A stretch of DNA of 64,000 nt from Streptomyces sp. yr375 (GTDB lineage: Bacteria > Actinomycetota > Actinomycetes > Streptomycetales > Streptomycetaceae), in assembly GCF_900110755.1 (NCBI RefSeq), contig NZ_FOFF01000010.1:1-64000 (forward strand), in the 5' to 3' direction. The notes under the pieces are model-generated. The model was given only the letters and a program-made list of their open reading frames with translations, was not told the DNA's origin and made no database searches. Position numbers and translations under genes: made by a program. Numbering within the stretch: position 1 is the stretch's first letter; each line of letters opens with the position of its first letter. Positions 1 to 8,501 of the stretch are shown in pieces.

Positions 1-176
1 GCCGTACCGTCGGGCAGCGCCCGGTCCAGGACCGCGTGCGGATAGGCGTACTCCGCGACACCCAACTCGGCACCGTCCCGGACGCGGACCACCACAGCCC
101 GCCCGGACAGCGTCCCGAAGTCGACCCCGATGACGCAGGGTTCCGGATTCCCGGGTGCCTCATGCTCGGCGTTCAC
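1..176 (-). CDS. araB: L-ribulokinase, N-terminal part (gene runs off the left edge)
   Basis: Reverse-strand reading gives [20 protein letters not shown], followed by [10 protein letters not shown] and a region ending with the pattern A-E-Y-A-Y-P-H-A-V. This is the first strand and phosphate-binding start of FGGY-family ribulokinase ([17 protein letters not shown] in actinobacterial and Bacillus AraB). The enzyme phosphorylates L-ribulose in the cytoplasm during L-arabinose catabolism. The GTG start at 174-176 is chosen because a full AGGAGG (184-189) lies 7 nt upstream. Only about 58 residues are inside the window, so domain completeness cannot be judged. The LacI regulator and arabinofuranosidase downstream fit an arabinose-use locus. 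Confidence 0.88.
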   Translation of the reverse strand, partial: MNAEHEAPGNPEPCVIGVDFGTLSGRAVVVRVRDGAELGVAEYAYPHAVLDRALPDGT

Positions 177-193
177 AATCAGCCTCCTCTCAA

Positions 194-221
194 CGTTCGA
201 TATATCGATCATCGTTCGATC
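194..221. promoter_or_regulatory. Palindromic operator-like element in the araB leader
   Basis: TCGATATATCGA (197-208) is a perfect 12-bp palindrome, flanked by direct copies of CGTTCGAT at 194-201 and 213-220. The AT-rich element lies between the predicted promoter and the ribosome binding site of araB, where a repressor would act. It is unlike the LacI-type operator near the neighbouring regulator, so a different protein may bind it. Confidence 0.4.
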
Positions 222-229
222 TTCTGACA

Positions 230-259
230 ATACTGCTGGGCCACCGCCATCCAGTGCAA
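230..259 (-). promoter_or_regulatory. Candidate araB promoter
   Basis: On the reverse strand TTGCAC (254-259) and CAGTAT (230-235) are separated by 18 nt and lie about 55 nt upstream of the araB GTG. This resembles a principal-sigma-factor promoter. Transcription start is not proven. Confidence 0.4.
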
Positions 260-944
260 GGATAGGCGGCATCTGGCCAACGTCCTAGCTCTGGTTCCTG
301 CCGAAATAGCGGGCGCGTGCCCGGTCGAGCAGGATCGCGTCGGCCGCGACGCCCTCGATACGGCCCGCACCCTGACGATCGCCGCGAACGGGCGGGGTCG
401 TACGGCTGCGGTCCGCTCGGGAACCGCGACCCGCGCGTGCCGGCCGGGTCGCGGCGCGGCTCGACGGACGAACCGGCAGGTGGCAGGCCCGGCCGTCGGC
501 GAGTGGGAGTCAGCAGTCACGCCCCGTTCCGGACACGGCGGCAAGGGCGGCGGCGGTGGATGCCCGCCGGTGAGTCGGGGCTTGGTGCGCCGCCGGCGGG
601 AAACCGTGGCCGCGACGGACCTGTCACCGACCGCGGCGAGCGCGCCGTCCGGCGCGTTGCTTCGTGGACTGTGCGACCGGAGCGGTGATGACGGCGCGGC
701 CGTTCGGCATACGGCGCGTCGGGGGCAACGGTCGACGATGAGTACGGGTGGTTGCGGGTGGTTACGGGTGGTTACGGGTGGTGGGGACGACGCGGCGTCA
801 GCGTCCCGCTGCCGAGTGATGAGGTGAGCTCGCTAACCGAAAAAAAACGGGTCATTTCATGTTTCCTCCGTACCGGATGGGCGATGGAGCGGCCACGGCG
901 GGCGTCGGGTGCGGACCGGCCGGGGCGTGCGGCCGGCACGTCGA
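260..944. other. Long non-coding or decayed interval
   Basis: About 680 bp separate the araB promoter from the lacI stop. Open frames here are arginine- and proline-rich GC artefacts. One reverse-strand stretch (about 300-365) reads IEGVAADAILLDRARARYFG and then stops. It looks like the tail of a lost gene, but the frame upstream is not protein-like, so I do not call a gene. Confidence 0.4.
741..780. repeat. Four tandem copies of a 10-bp unit
   Basis: Four near-identical decamers (consensus GTTACGGGTG) run head to tail in the araB-lacI interval: agtacgggtg, gttgcgggtg, then two exact copies. The 10-bp period places each copy on the same face of the helix. No function is known. Confidence 0.7.
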
Positions 945-1976
945 TCAGGTGCGGGGCGGGGCCGCCGAGGCGCGCACCACCAGACTGGGCGGGATGACGA
1001 CGTGCGGCGTCTCGGCAGGCGCCGGGAGCGCCGAGTCGGGACCGCCGATGTGCTCGATCAGCGCACGAAGGGCGCGTCGGCCGAGCTCGTCGAAGTCCTG
1101 GCGGACGGTGGTCAGCGGCGGGCCGAAGTACTCCGCCTCGGGGATGTCGTCGAAGCCGATGATGCTGATGTCCTCGGGCACCCGGCGCCCGGCCTGCTGC
1201 AGGGCCCGCAACAGGCCGAGGGCCATGTGGTCGTTGGCACAGAACACGGCGGTGACGTCGGGATGCGCGGCGATCCGCTGCCCGCACTCGTATCCGGTGC
1301 GGGCCGTCCAGTCGCCGCCGGCCAGCGGCTCGACGCTGGGCGCGCCCCGATTCTCCAGGGCGCGCCGCCACCCCGCTTCACGCTCCTGCGCGTCGAGCCA
1401 GGAACGCGGCCCGACCAGGTGGTGCACCGTGCGATGACCGAGGTCCAGCAGGTGGGAGGTGGCCTGCTCGGCACCCGTTTCGTTGTCCACGGCGACCGAG
1501 GTCAGCGCGGTGTGGGTGCCGCAGCCGACCGCGACCAAGGCCACGTCCGCCGGCGCGTTCGCCAGCGCCGCGACGGCGGTGGTCTGGGGGGCCACCACGA
1601 TGATTCCCTCGACGCCCTGGCTCCGGAGCCGGTCCACGGCGTCCAGTACCGAGCGCCGGTCGAGCACCTCGAGAGCGTTCACCGTGACGAAGTACTCGTA
1701 CTGCCTGGCCGCCCGCTCGATGCCGTAGAGCATCGAAGCCGGGCCGTAGAGCGTGGTGTTGAAGCCGACCACACCCAGGGTGCGGGTGCGGCGGGTCGCC
1801 AGGTTGCGGGCGGTGGCGTTGGGGCGGTAGCCGAGTTCACGGACGGCGGCGAGCACCCGGTCCCGGGTGGCGGGCCGCACGTTCGGATGATCGTTGAGTA
1901 CCCGCGAGACGGTCTGGTGCGAGACACCCGCGATGCGCGCCACATCCGCCATCACCGGCGCGCGGTCCCCGTCCAT
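945..1976 (-). CDS. LacI-family transcriptional repressor of the arabinose/arabinan locus
   Basis: 343 residues with a LacI helix-turn-helix near residues 7-55 (MADVARIAGVSHQTVSRVLN, then the hinge motif ELGYRPNATARNLATRRT). A periplasmic-binding-protein-like sugar-sensing domain with the usual FCANDHMALGLLRAL and ISIIGFDDIPEAEYFGPPLT segments follows. It lies between araB and a secreted arabinofuranosidase and has a LacI-type operator 80 bp upstream of its own start, so autoregulation and arabinose- or arabino-oligosaccharide-responsive control of the glycosidase are likely. The effector sugar is inferred from context only. Confidence 0.9.
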   Translation of the reverse strand: MDGDRAPVMADVARIAGVSHQTVSRVLNDHPNVRPATRDRVLAAVRELGYRPNATARNLATRRTRTLGVVGFNTTLYGPASMLYGIERAARQYEYFVTVNALEVLDRRSVLDAVDRLRSQGVEGIIVVAPQTTAVAALANAPADVALVAVGCGTHTALTSVAVDNETGAEQATSHLLDLGHRTVHHLVGPRSWLDAQEREAGWRRALENRGAPSVEPLAGGDWTARTGYECGQRIAAHPDVTAVFCANDHMALGLLRALQQAGRRVPEDISIIGFDDIPEAEYFGPPLTTVRQDFDELGRRALRALIEHIGGPDSALPAPAETPHVVIPPSLVVRASAAPPRT

Positions 1977-2055
1977 GCTTCACCTCTTGTGATGTGCCGT
2001 CACGTTTCGCAGGTCGGGTGCGCGCTCCGAGGGAAGCCTGCGCGCCGCGGAGAAT

Positions 2056-2069
2056 TGTTAGCGCACACA
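2056..2069. promoter_or_regulatory. LacI-type operator upstream of the repressor gene
   Basis: TGTTAGCGCACACA matches the perfect palindrome TGTTAGCGCTAACA at 2495-2508 in 12 of 14 positions. It lies 80 bp upstream of the repressor start, as expected for autoregulation. Confidence 0.6.
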
Positions 2070-2494
2070 TTTGCCGGGGTCAAGGCTCGCTCAGCCGCGT
2101 TGGCCGAACCCTTGCTCAACGGCGCTGCCGAGGGCGGGGCGGGGCCTCCGACGCAAGAAGCCGTCAGCGGGCATCCGCCGAACATCCGTGCCCCCGCACG
2201 CCGCGCGCCGCGCGCCGCAGGAAGCGGAGCGAGCCGATCCCTTTCCATAGTCTTGACTGTCCCGCAGCGTTGACCGTCCCGTCACCTCGGCGTAAAAAGA
2301 CAGGGCTACGAGAGCGGGCGATCACCGCGACTGCACCGGAACGGCGTATCCAGGGCGTCGCGTTTGACGACCCGTCGCCGTTTTGGCGGTGACGCACTCG
2401 CACTCGGCCGCGGCGCTCGAACAGAGCAGTCCGTCGGCGCGCATACCGGATTCCCCTGAAGCTCTGGATGAGCGGCGTCATCCGAGCGCCGAAA

Positions 2495-2508
2495 TGTTAG
2501 CGCTAACA
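2495..2508. promoter_or_regulatory. Perfect LacI-type operator upstream of the GH54 gene
   Basis: TGTTAGCGCTAACA is a perfect 14-bp palindrome with the central CG/GC typical of LacI/GalR operators. It lies about 160 bp before the arabinofuranosidase start. The rest of the 1977-2667 interval holds no gene I can support. Confidence 0.75.
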
Positions 2509-2667
2509 ATCGCCTGCCGAGCCGTACGAGGTCGCACCTGACGCCGACTCCGTCGCGCGGCGGCCGATCCCGGGGTGCGCGCATCACCGCGTACCGCACA
2601 ACCCCTCCCCTGCTCCCTGCGCATGCGGCGCCGGGTCCCAGAAGATGCGAGACGGAAGAGGTTCACA

Positions 2668-4158
2668 GTGATACGTCGACACCTGAGAGGGCTCCTGCTG
2701 TCAGCGGGCGCGGTCCTCACCCTGCTCGCCGGTCTCCTGGCCGGGGTGGTCGGAACCGCGGGCACGGCCCAGGCCGCTTCGTCCCTGCCGTGCGACATCT
2801 ACGCCTCCGCCGGGACGCCGTGCGCCGCAGCTCACAGCACCACACGAGCGCTCTACGCCTCCTACAACGGCTCTCTCTACCAGGTCAAGCGCGCCTCGGA
2901 CGCCGCGACCACCGACATCGGCCTGCTCGCCGCCGGCGGCTACGCCAACGCCGCCACGCAGGACTCCTTCTGTTCCGGCACGACCTGCATCATCACCAAG
3001 ATCTACGACCAGAGCCCGAACCACAACGACCTGACCATCGAAGGGCCCGGCGGCAACGGCGGACAGGATGTCGGCGCGATCGCGAACGCCCTGCCGGTCA
3101 CGGTCGGCGGCCACAAGGCGTACGGCATCTTCGTGTCCGCCGGCGTCGGCTACCGCAACAACAGCACCACGGGCATCGCCACCGGCAGCTCCCCGGAGGG
3201 CGCCTACATGGTGACCAGCGGCCACCACGTGAACAACCGGTGCTGCTTCGACTACGGCAACGCCGAGACGAACAGCCTCGACACCGGCAACGGCCACATG
3301 GACGCGATCAACTTCGGCACGGAGTGCTGGTTCACGTGCTCCGGATCCGGCCCCTGGGTCGAGGCGGACCTGGAGAACGGGCTGTTCTTCGGACAGAACG
3401 GCGCCTACTCGGCCAACACCGGCATCTCCAGTGAGTACGTCACCGCCATGGAGAAGAACAACGGCACGTCGACCTACGCGATCAAGGGCGGCAACGCGCA
3501 GTCGGGCTCGCTGACCACCTGGTACGACGGAGCCCTTCCGAACCTGGGCGGCTACACCCCCATGCACCTGGAGGGCGCCATCGTCCTCGGCACCGGTGGT
3601 GACGACAGCAACGGATCCGACGGCTCCTTCTACGAAGGCGTCATGACCTCCGGCTACCCGACCAACGCCGCCGACAACGCCGTGCAGGCCAACATCACCT
3701 CCGTCGGCTACACGACCCCGGCCGTCACCTTCCCCGTCGCCGGCACCGCCTACCGCCTGACCAACGTCAACAGCGGCAAGGTCCTGGACGCGGTGAACTG
3801 CGGGACGGCCAACGGCACCGCGATCGACCAGTGGTCCTCGCTCGGCAACTCCTGCCAGCAGTGGAAGTTCACCAGCGCGGGCAACGGCCACTACACCATC
3901 ACCAACGTCAACAGCGGCACCGTTCTCGACTCCGTGAACTGCGGACAGAACAACGGCACGTCCCTGAACCTGTGGGCCTCGCTGGGCAATCTCTGCCAGG
4001 AGTGGGACGTCACCCCGGTCGGCAGCCACTACACCATCACCAACGTCAACAGCGGCATCGCGATAGACGTGAAAAACTGCGGAACCGCCAACGGGACCGT
4101 GGTCCGCCAGTGGCAGCAGCTCGACAACGCCTGCCAGCAGTGGGACATCGCCCCCTGA
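2668..4158 (+). CDS. Secreted GH54 alpha-L-arabinofuranosidase with ricin-type lectin domain
   Basis: 496 residues. The GTG start at 2668 is chosen because GGAAGAGG lies 6 nt upstream and the product then begins with a clean signal peptide (VIRRHLRGLLLSAGAVL..., cleavage after AQA near residue 36). The middle region matches the AbfB catalytic domain of GH54 (CDIYASAGTPCAAAHSTTRA, IYDQSPNHNDL). Glu236 in ADLENGLF and Asp312 in GGDDSNG are 76 residues apart, the spacing of the nucleophile and acid/base (Glu221 and Asp297) of the Aspergillus enzyme. The C-terminus has three ricin-B repeats, each with T-N-V-N-S-G and Q-x-W. It should release arabinose outside the cell to feed the adjacent araBAD-type pathway. 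Fungal GH54 enzymes carry CBM42 instead of the ricin fold. Confidence 0.93.
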   Translation: MIRRHLRGLLLSAGAVLTLLAGLLAGVVGTAGTAQAASSLPCDIYASAGTPCAAAHSTTRALYASYNGSLYQVKRASDAATTDIGLLAAGGYANAATQDSFCSGTTCIITKIYDQSPNHNDLTIEGPGGNGGQDVGAIANALPVTVGGHKAYGIFVSAGVGYRNNSTTGIATGSSPEGAYMVTSGHHVNNRCCFDYGNAETNSLDTGNGHMDAINFGTECWFTCSGSGPWVEADLENGLFFGQNGAYSANTGISSEYVTAMEKNNGTSTYAIKGGNAQSGSLTTWYDGALPNLGGYTPMHLEGAIVLGTGGDDSNGSDGSFYEGVMTSGYPTNAADNAVQANITSVGYTTPAVTFPVAGTAYRLTNVNSGKVLDAVNCGTANGTAIDQWSSLGNSCQQWKFTSAGNGHYTITNVNSGTVLDSVNCGQNNGTSLNLWASLGNLCQEWDVTPVGSHYTITNVNSGIAIDVKNCGTANGTVVRQWQQLDNACQQWDIAP

Positions 4159-4177
4159 CCGAAGCGACGGTGACCGT

Positions 4178-4235
4178 GGTGGCCTGCCGACCTCACATCG
4201 GCGGGCCACCTCGGGTTCGAATCCTGCCGGGGGCA
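4178..4235 (+). other. Hairpin followed by a tRNA T-arm-like 3' fragment
   Basis: A 13-bp stem (4178-4190 with 4198-4210, fully pairing if one G-U is allowed) with a 7-nt loop CCTCACA is followed at once by GGGTTCGAATCC (4213-4224) and TGCCGGGGGCA. The latter is the T-arm and acceptor 3' strand of a tRNA. GCCCCC at 4150-4155 could pair with the acceptor, but it overlaps the end of the glycosidase gene, and no normal anticodon arm can be drawn. It may be an attachment-site relic of an integrated element, a tRNA-like structure, or simply a terminator for the glycosidase. Confidence 0.5.
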
Positions 4236-4352
4236 CAGCAGGGCAACATGATCACGTCGAAGTGTCTGTACTGGCCGAAATGAAGCACATTAGGGTTCAG
4301 GGGTGTCTCATCAGCCCGAAGAGCCCCGGCGGGTTCCTCTCGACCGCTTCTT

Positions 4353-4379
4353 GGGTCACCCGGGTCACCCGGGTCACCC
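4353..4379. repeat. Three tandem copies of a 9-bp palindromic unit
   Basis: GGGTCACCC occurs three times head to tail. Each unit is nearly self-complementary. It lies in the 4159-4519 interval, where I find no gene. Confidence 0.7.
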
Positions 4380-4459
4380 GGAGAGAGGCAGCGGCTCCCT
4401 GTTCCCTTGCGCCGAGCGCACGATGGGGGCGCACGCCGGGTCGATGAGCGCCCAGCGAG

Positions 4460-4499
4460 AAGGGCCGGCTCGGGGGAGGTTTCTCCCGAGTCGGCCCTT
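4460..4499. terminator. Strong hairpin terminator
   Basis: AAGGGCCGGCTCGGG (4460-4474) pairs with CCCGAGTCGGCCCTT (4485-4499), with one G-T wobble and a 10-nt loop. It lies 20 nt past the stop of the reverse-strand secreted protein gene. Confidence 0.75.
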
Positions 4500-4519
4500 G
4501 TTCTTGCTCTGCTACGCGC

Positions 4520-5398
4520 TCAGTTGCATTCGGTCCCGGCGGGGCGGTCCTTCTTGCGGAACGTCATCATGGGCTTGCCGTCGCTCTTGAGCTCGTCGGC
4601 GGTGCCGTCGATGTAGTTTCCGTAGGAGTAGATCCGGTCGTAGCCGCGGTCGCGCCAGGTGGTGACGTCGACCACGTCTCCGCGCTTCCCGGTCGGGTTC
4701 CATGTGTAGGAATCGACCTTGAAGACCGGATTCACGCGTACGACGCGCTTCATGGGGCTGGCCTCGATCCACGCGGTCTTCTGTGCGCCGATCTCGATCA
4801 CATCGTTGTTGGCGACGCTCACCGAATTCTCGATGGCCCAGGAATAGCTGTACGACGCCTCGGCGGAAACGCCGAACCACGAGTTGATGTCGGCCTCGAC
4901 GGTGGTGGAACCGCCCACGGTGTGCGAGTACGACTTCGAGGTCGAGTATTCGCGGGACAGTTCCAGGCTGTAACCGCTGTCCGTGCAGTTGGTGCGGGTC
5001 TCACTGATGGGCCGCCAGGCGTCCCGGTAGGTCCAACTGGAGGCCACGGGGTATTCGCAGTGCCCCTCGAAGCGCTCCCACCCGGGCTGCAGGGTCCACT
5101 TGCGGTGGTCCTTGTGCCACACGGGCCCCTTACGCCACGACGAGTGGTCGCGGAGCTCGCCCGTCGTGACGTTGACGTACCAGTCCTGGTAACGCGTGTC
5201 ACCGCGGGTGCCGCACACCCGGGACATCATCTCGTCGGTGTTCCAGGACTCCTGGCCCCGGATGTTGACGGCGCCGTTGGGGCCGGCGGCCTGAGCGGGC
5301 TGTGCCAGCAAGACGCTCGCGGCCGCGCTCAGCAGGGCCGTACCCACAGCAGCCGCCCGGCGGACGCGGAAGTGGGACCGTGATGTGTTCTCCGTCAC
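4520..5398 (-). CDS. Secreted protein of unknown function, possible beta-pore-former fold
   Basis: 292 residues from GTG 5398. This start is preferred over the ATG 27 nt upstream because AAAGGTG lies about 8 nt before it and nothing precedes the ATG. The signal peptide ends at AQPAQA. The mature chain is rich in alternating polar Ser/Thr/Tyr strands in its second half (ADINSWFGVSAEASYSYSW and the following segment), with several cysteines. That pattern resembles aerolysin/ETX-type pore-forming proteins, but I cannot identify the family, so it is an inference from texture. It is monocistronic, with its own terminator, in a region of lower GC than its neighbours. Confidence 0.7.
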   Translation of the reverse strand: MTENTSRSHFRVRRAAAVGTALLSAAASVLLAQPAQAAGPNGAVNIRGQESWNTDEMMSRVCGTRGDTRYQDWYVNVTTGELRDHSSWRKGPVWHKDHRKWTLQPGWERFEGHCEYPVASSWTYRDAWRPISETRTNCTDSGYSLELSREYSTSKSYSHTVGGSTTVEADINSWFGVSAEASYSYSWAIENSVSVANNDVIEIGAQKTAWIEASPMKRVVRVNPVFKVDSYTWNPTGKRGDVVDVTTWRDRGYDRIYSYGNYIDGTADELKSDGKPMMTFRKKDRPAGTECN

Positions 5399-5889
5399 TC
5401 GACATTCACCTTTCTTTGCAGCCATGGCTGCTTTTATGCGCCCACCGGCATCCCAAGTGGCGCATTCGGCGTCGGCGGCAGAATCCGAAAGGCGCCGCGT
5501 AACCGTCGGTGATCAATATCGATTTCCTGTGCGTTCCTGTCAAACGCTCAGATCAAACGCGCCCAATCAGGCAGAAACGGTCGCGCACGGTTCACATTTT
5601 CCGTTCGAAGGGGGCAGCGAGGTGGTGCTTTTCTCCGACCGCTACCAGGAGAGATGACGAGGCGTCACCTTGGCGCTACCTTCCGGTGCCCGGCTGAACT
5701 CAACGTCCAAAGCAAAGGGAATATCCGGAGGAAAATCGGGCAATACAGGGTCCGCTGTTACAGTCCTGGGACACTCGCACGACGTCGTCGCCCGCACGGA
5801 TTGTCCAGGTTGACTGCCGATTCGCCGAGTTGCGTGGAGCGGCTCAGGGCAGGCTCCGGAGGGTTTCCCCGGGCCTGGCCCCGAGCCTG
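5399..5889. other. Intergenic region of lower GC
   Basis: About 490 bp upstream of the secreted-protein gene and downstream of the CBS-domain pair. No gene is supported. The segment 5500-5760 is noticeably AT-richer than its surroundings, consistent with a promoter region or transferred DNA. Confidence 0.5.
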
Positions 5890-6951
5890 CTAACCGCCGC
5901 CGTCCCCTCCCGTAGACCTCGCGCCCGGTGCCGGCTGCGGATGCAGTAGGCGGGCCAGTAGGTCGTCCAGGGTGACCAGGCCGGTGAGGCGGCCCGTGTC
6001 GTCTCGGACTACGGCGAGGGTGGCTCGGCGGCGGCGGAGGTGTTCGATGGCCTCGCCGACGGTGTCGTGGGTGGTCAGTTCGGGTACCGGGCGGGCGAGG
6101 TCGCGGGCGGTGACCGCGCGGCCTCGGGCGCGGGCGACCAGGGCGTCGCGGGTGTGGACGGAGCCGACGACCGTGTCCGTGTCGGCGTCGCGCACCAGCA
6201 GGCGGCTGTGGTCGTGGGCGGTCGCGAGGGCGAGGATCTCGGCGACGTCGGCCTGCGCGGGGACGGAGTTGATCTGCTCGGCGGGCAGTTGCAGGTCGCC
6301 CACCGGCGTCTGGGGCTCGGTCAGCGAGTTGGTGATCAGCTCGGAGTCGTCCTTGCTGATCAGCCCGAGCCGCTCGGACTCCTCGACGAGGTGGGTGAGT
6401 TGCTCGCGGTTGTGGACGGAGGCCAGCTCGTCGCGCGGGGTGACCCGGCACAGCCGTACCAGGGCGTTGCTGATGGTGTTGAGGACGCTGAGCAGCGGAC
6501 GTACGACCTTGACGGCCGCGCGGAAGGGCGGCGAGAGCAGCATCGCCGAGCGTTCGGGGTGGGCGATGGCCCAGGACTTGGGGGCCATCTCGCCGACGAC
6601 CATGTGCAGGAACACGACCGCGATCATCGCGACGGCGAACGCGACGCCGTAGCTGACCGCGCTGGGCAGGCCCAGGTCGTGCAGCAGCGGGTCGAGCTCG
6701 TGGGAGATCGCGGGCTTGGACACCGAGCCGAGGCCCAGCGTGCACACGGTGATGCCGAGCTGCGCGCCGGCCAGCATCAGCGACAGCTCGCGCATCCCGG
6801 CCAGGGCCGCGCCCGCGCCGCGCTGTCCCTCGGCCGCCGCCTTCTCGATGCGGTGCCGTTTGGCGGCGACGAGCGCGAACTCGGCGGCGACGAAGAACCC
6901 GCTGCCGATCAGCAGCGCGGCGGTGACGAAGAGCGCCGTCGGGAAGCTCAC
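5890..6951 (-). CDS. CNNM/CorC-like membrane protein, DUF21 plus CBS pair, short form
   Basis: 353 residues. The N-terminal DUF21 domain has about four membrane segments (ALFVTAALLIGSGFFVAAEF, then VVGEMAPKSWAIAHPERSA, the conserved G-E-x-x-P-K motif). A CBS-domain pair follows (residues about 205-335). The C-terminal CorC/HlyC domain of the longer paralogue is missing. The start overlaps the stop of the upstream paralogue by 4 bp (ATGA), so the two are translationally coupled. Families of this type act in Mg/Co or Na-linked ion transport; the ion here is unknown. The pair may form a hetero-oligomer. Confidence 0.85.
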   Translation of the reverse strand: MSFPTALFVTAALLIGSGFFVAAEFALVAAKRHRIEKAAAEGQRGAGAALAGMRELSLMLAGAQLGITVCTLGLGSVSKPAISHELDPLLHDLGLPSAVSYGVAFAVAMIAVVFLHMVVGEMAPKSWAIAHPERSAMLLSPPFRAAVKVVRPLLSVLNTISNALVRLCRVTPRDELASVHNREQLTHLVEESERLGLISKDDSELITNSLTEPQTPVGDLQLPAEQINSVPAQADVAEILALATAHDHSRLLVRDADTDTVVGSVHTRDALVARARGRAVTARDLARPVPELTTHDTVGEAIEHLRRRRATLAVVRDDTGRLTGLVTLDDLLARLLHPQPAPGARSTGGDGGG

Positions 6952-8270
6952 GACCGCTCACCTCCCAGGAGTGCGATGCGCACCCGGTCCGGTACGTGCC
7001 GGTCCAGGGTGCGTACGTCGATCAGCGCGCGGTCGCCGCCGGGCAGGTCGACGGTGAGGCGGTCGCCGATGGTCGGGAAGCGGCCCAGCCGGTCGACGAT
7101 CAGGCCGGCCACGGTGTCGTAGTCGTCCTCCTCGGGCAGGACGACGCCGGTGGTGCCGGCGACCTCGTCGAGCCGTCGGCCGGCGTCGACCAGCCAGCCG
7201 TCGCCGTCCGCGACCGCGATCTCGGTGACGCGGTCGGTCTCGTCGGCGATGTCGCCGACCAGTTCCTCGGCGATGTCCTCGTAGGTGACGATGCCGGCGA
7301 CGCCGCCGTGCTCGTCCAGGACGACCGCGAACTCGTCGCCCCGGAAGCGCATCTGCTCCACCGCGTCGGGCAGCGGGAGGGTGTCGGGCAGGAGGAGCGG
7401 GGTGCGGGCGGCGGCACCGGCGGTGGTGTCCGTGAAGCGGTCGGCGGGCAGCGCGGTCAGCTCGCGCACGCCGAGGACGCCGGTGACGTCGTCGGGGTGG
7501 TCGCCGAGGACGGGGTAGTTGGAGTGGCCGTGCTTGGCGATCAGCTCGACGGCCTCGGCGAGGCTGGCGTCCTTGCGGACGAAGACGGCGTCGGCACGCG
7601 GCACCATCACCTCGTCCAGCGTGCGTTCGGAGAACTCCAGGGCGTGGTCGAGGAGTTGGGCGGTGCCCTTGGGAAGCTGGCCCTGTTCGTGGGACTCGCC
7701 GATGAGATGGCCGAGTTCCTCGAGGGTGGCTCCGTGGTGCAGTTCCTCGACGGGCTCGATGCCGATGCGGCGCAGCAGCCGGTTCGCCGCGCCGTCGAAG
7801 ACGTGCACGACCGGCCCGACGATCTTCAGATACGCGAGGGTGGAGGCGGCCAGGGACTTCGCGAGGCGCTCGGGCACGGCGATGGCGAGGTTCTTCGGGG
7901 CCAGCTCGCCGATCACCATCTGGACGACGGTGGCGAGCACGAACGCGAGCACGACGGAGATCCCGGAGACGGCCCCGTCGGGCAGGCCGATGCCGGACAG
8001 GACGGGCCTGAGCAGCGCGGACACCGACGGCTCGGCGATGAAGCCGACGACCAGACCGGTGACGGTGATGCCGAGCTGCGCGCCCGACAGCATGAACGAC
8101 AGCCGCTCCAGCACGGTCAGCGCGCGGGCCGCCCTCCGGTCGCCCGCCTCGGCCTCACGGGCGAGGGCGAGCCGGTCGGCGGACACGTACGCGAACTCCT
8201 GGGCGACGAAGTATCCGGTGCCCAGGGTCAGGAGCAGGACGGCCAACAGGCCGAGTACGGCACTCGTCAT
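6948..8270 (-). CDS. CNNM/CorC-like membrane protein, DUF21, CBS pair and CorC/HlyC domain
   Basis: 440 residues. DUF21 (residues about 5-190, with VIGELAPKNLAIAVPERLA) is followed by two CBS domains (VMVPRADAVFVRKDASLAEA...) and a C-terminal CorC_HlyC domain (VDAGRRLDEVAGTTGVVLPE). This is the full-length form of the family, first gene of a two-gene operon with the shorter paralogue, with overlapping stop and start. It is predicted to be an inner-membrane ion-transport protein or regulator. The 230 bp upstream hold no recognisable riboswitch. Confidence 0.88.
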   Translation of the reverse strand: MTSAVLGLLAVLLLTLGTGYFVAQEFAYVSADRLALAREAEAGDRRAARALTVLERLSFMLSGAQLGITVTGLVVGFIAEPSVSALLRPVLSGIGLPDGAVSGISVVLAFVLATVVQMVIGELAPKNLAIAVPERLAKSLAASTLAYLKIVGPVVHVFDGAANRLLRRIGIEPVEELHHGATLEELGHLIGESHEQGQLPKGTAQLLDHALEFSERTLDEVMVPRADAVFVRKDASLAEAVELIAKHGHSNYPVLGDHPDDVTGVLGVRELTALPADRFTDTTAGAAARTPLLLPDTLPLPDAVEQMRFRGDEFAVVLDEHGGVAGIVTYEDIAEELVGDIADETDRVTEIAVADGDGWLVDAGRRLDEVAGTTGVVLPEEDDYDTVAGLIVDRLGRFPTIGDRLTVDLPGGDRALIDVRTLDRHVPDRVRIALLGGERS

Positions 8271-8501
8271 CGGACACCACCCCGCCGCGTGCCGTGCGTG
8301 CCGTCCTCGCCTTGCTCAGGCGGGGACTGGCAGGGTGGTCGGGGACTGTGCCCCGGGGAGTCCGTCGATCTGGCGGACACAGGGTGGCTCCTTCACTAGA
8401 ACGTTCGCCTTGGCAACGATTCTGACGGCATCCGTGTTCCCGGGCACGCCGGGGTTCACGTCACGGTTCATGACGCGGTTCACGTCAGGCTTTCCCCCGG
8501 C

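Noticed and set aside
260..944. Genes in the araB-lacI interval
   Set aside because: Open frames there are GC artefacts with Arg/Pro/Gly bias and no ribosome sites.
4150..4235. A complete functional tRNA gene
   Set aside because: The 5' acceptor would overlap the glycosidase stop codon, the central stem is 13 bp instead of 5, and no loop puts T at position 33 with pairing arms. Only the T-arm/acceptor part is tRNA-like.
5642..5810. A small reverse-strand gene ending near 5642 with a protein-like tail
   Set aside because: No start with a ribosome site, and the upstream part of the same frame is a shadow of the CBS-domain gene.
8271..8501. Metal-sensing riboswitch (M-box or manganese type) before the CNNM operon
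   Set aside because: I searched the leader for the consensus helices and could not find them. Only GC-rich local pairing is seen.
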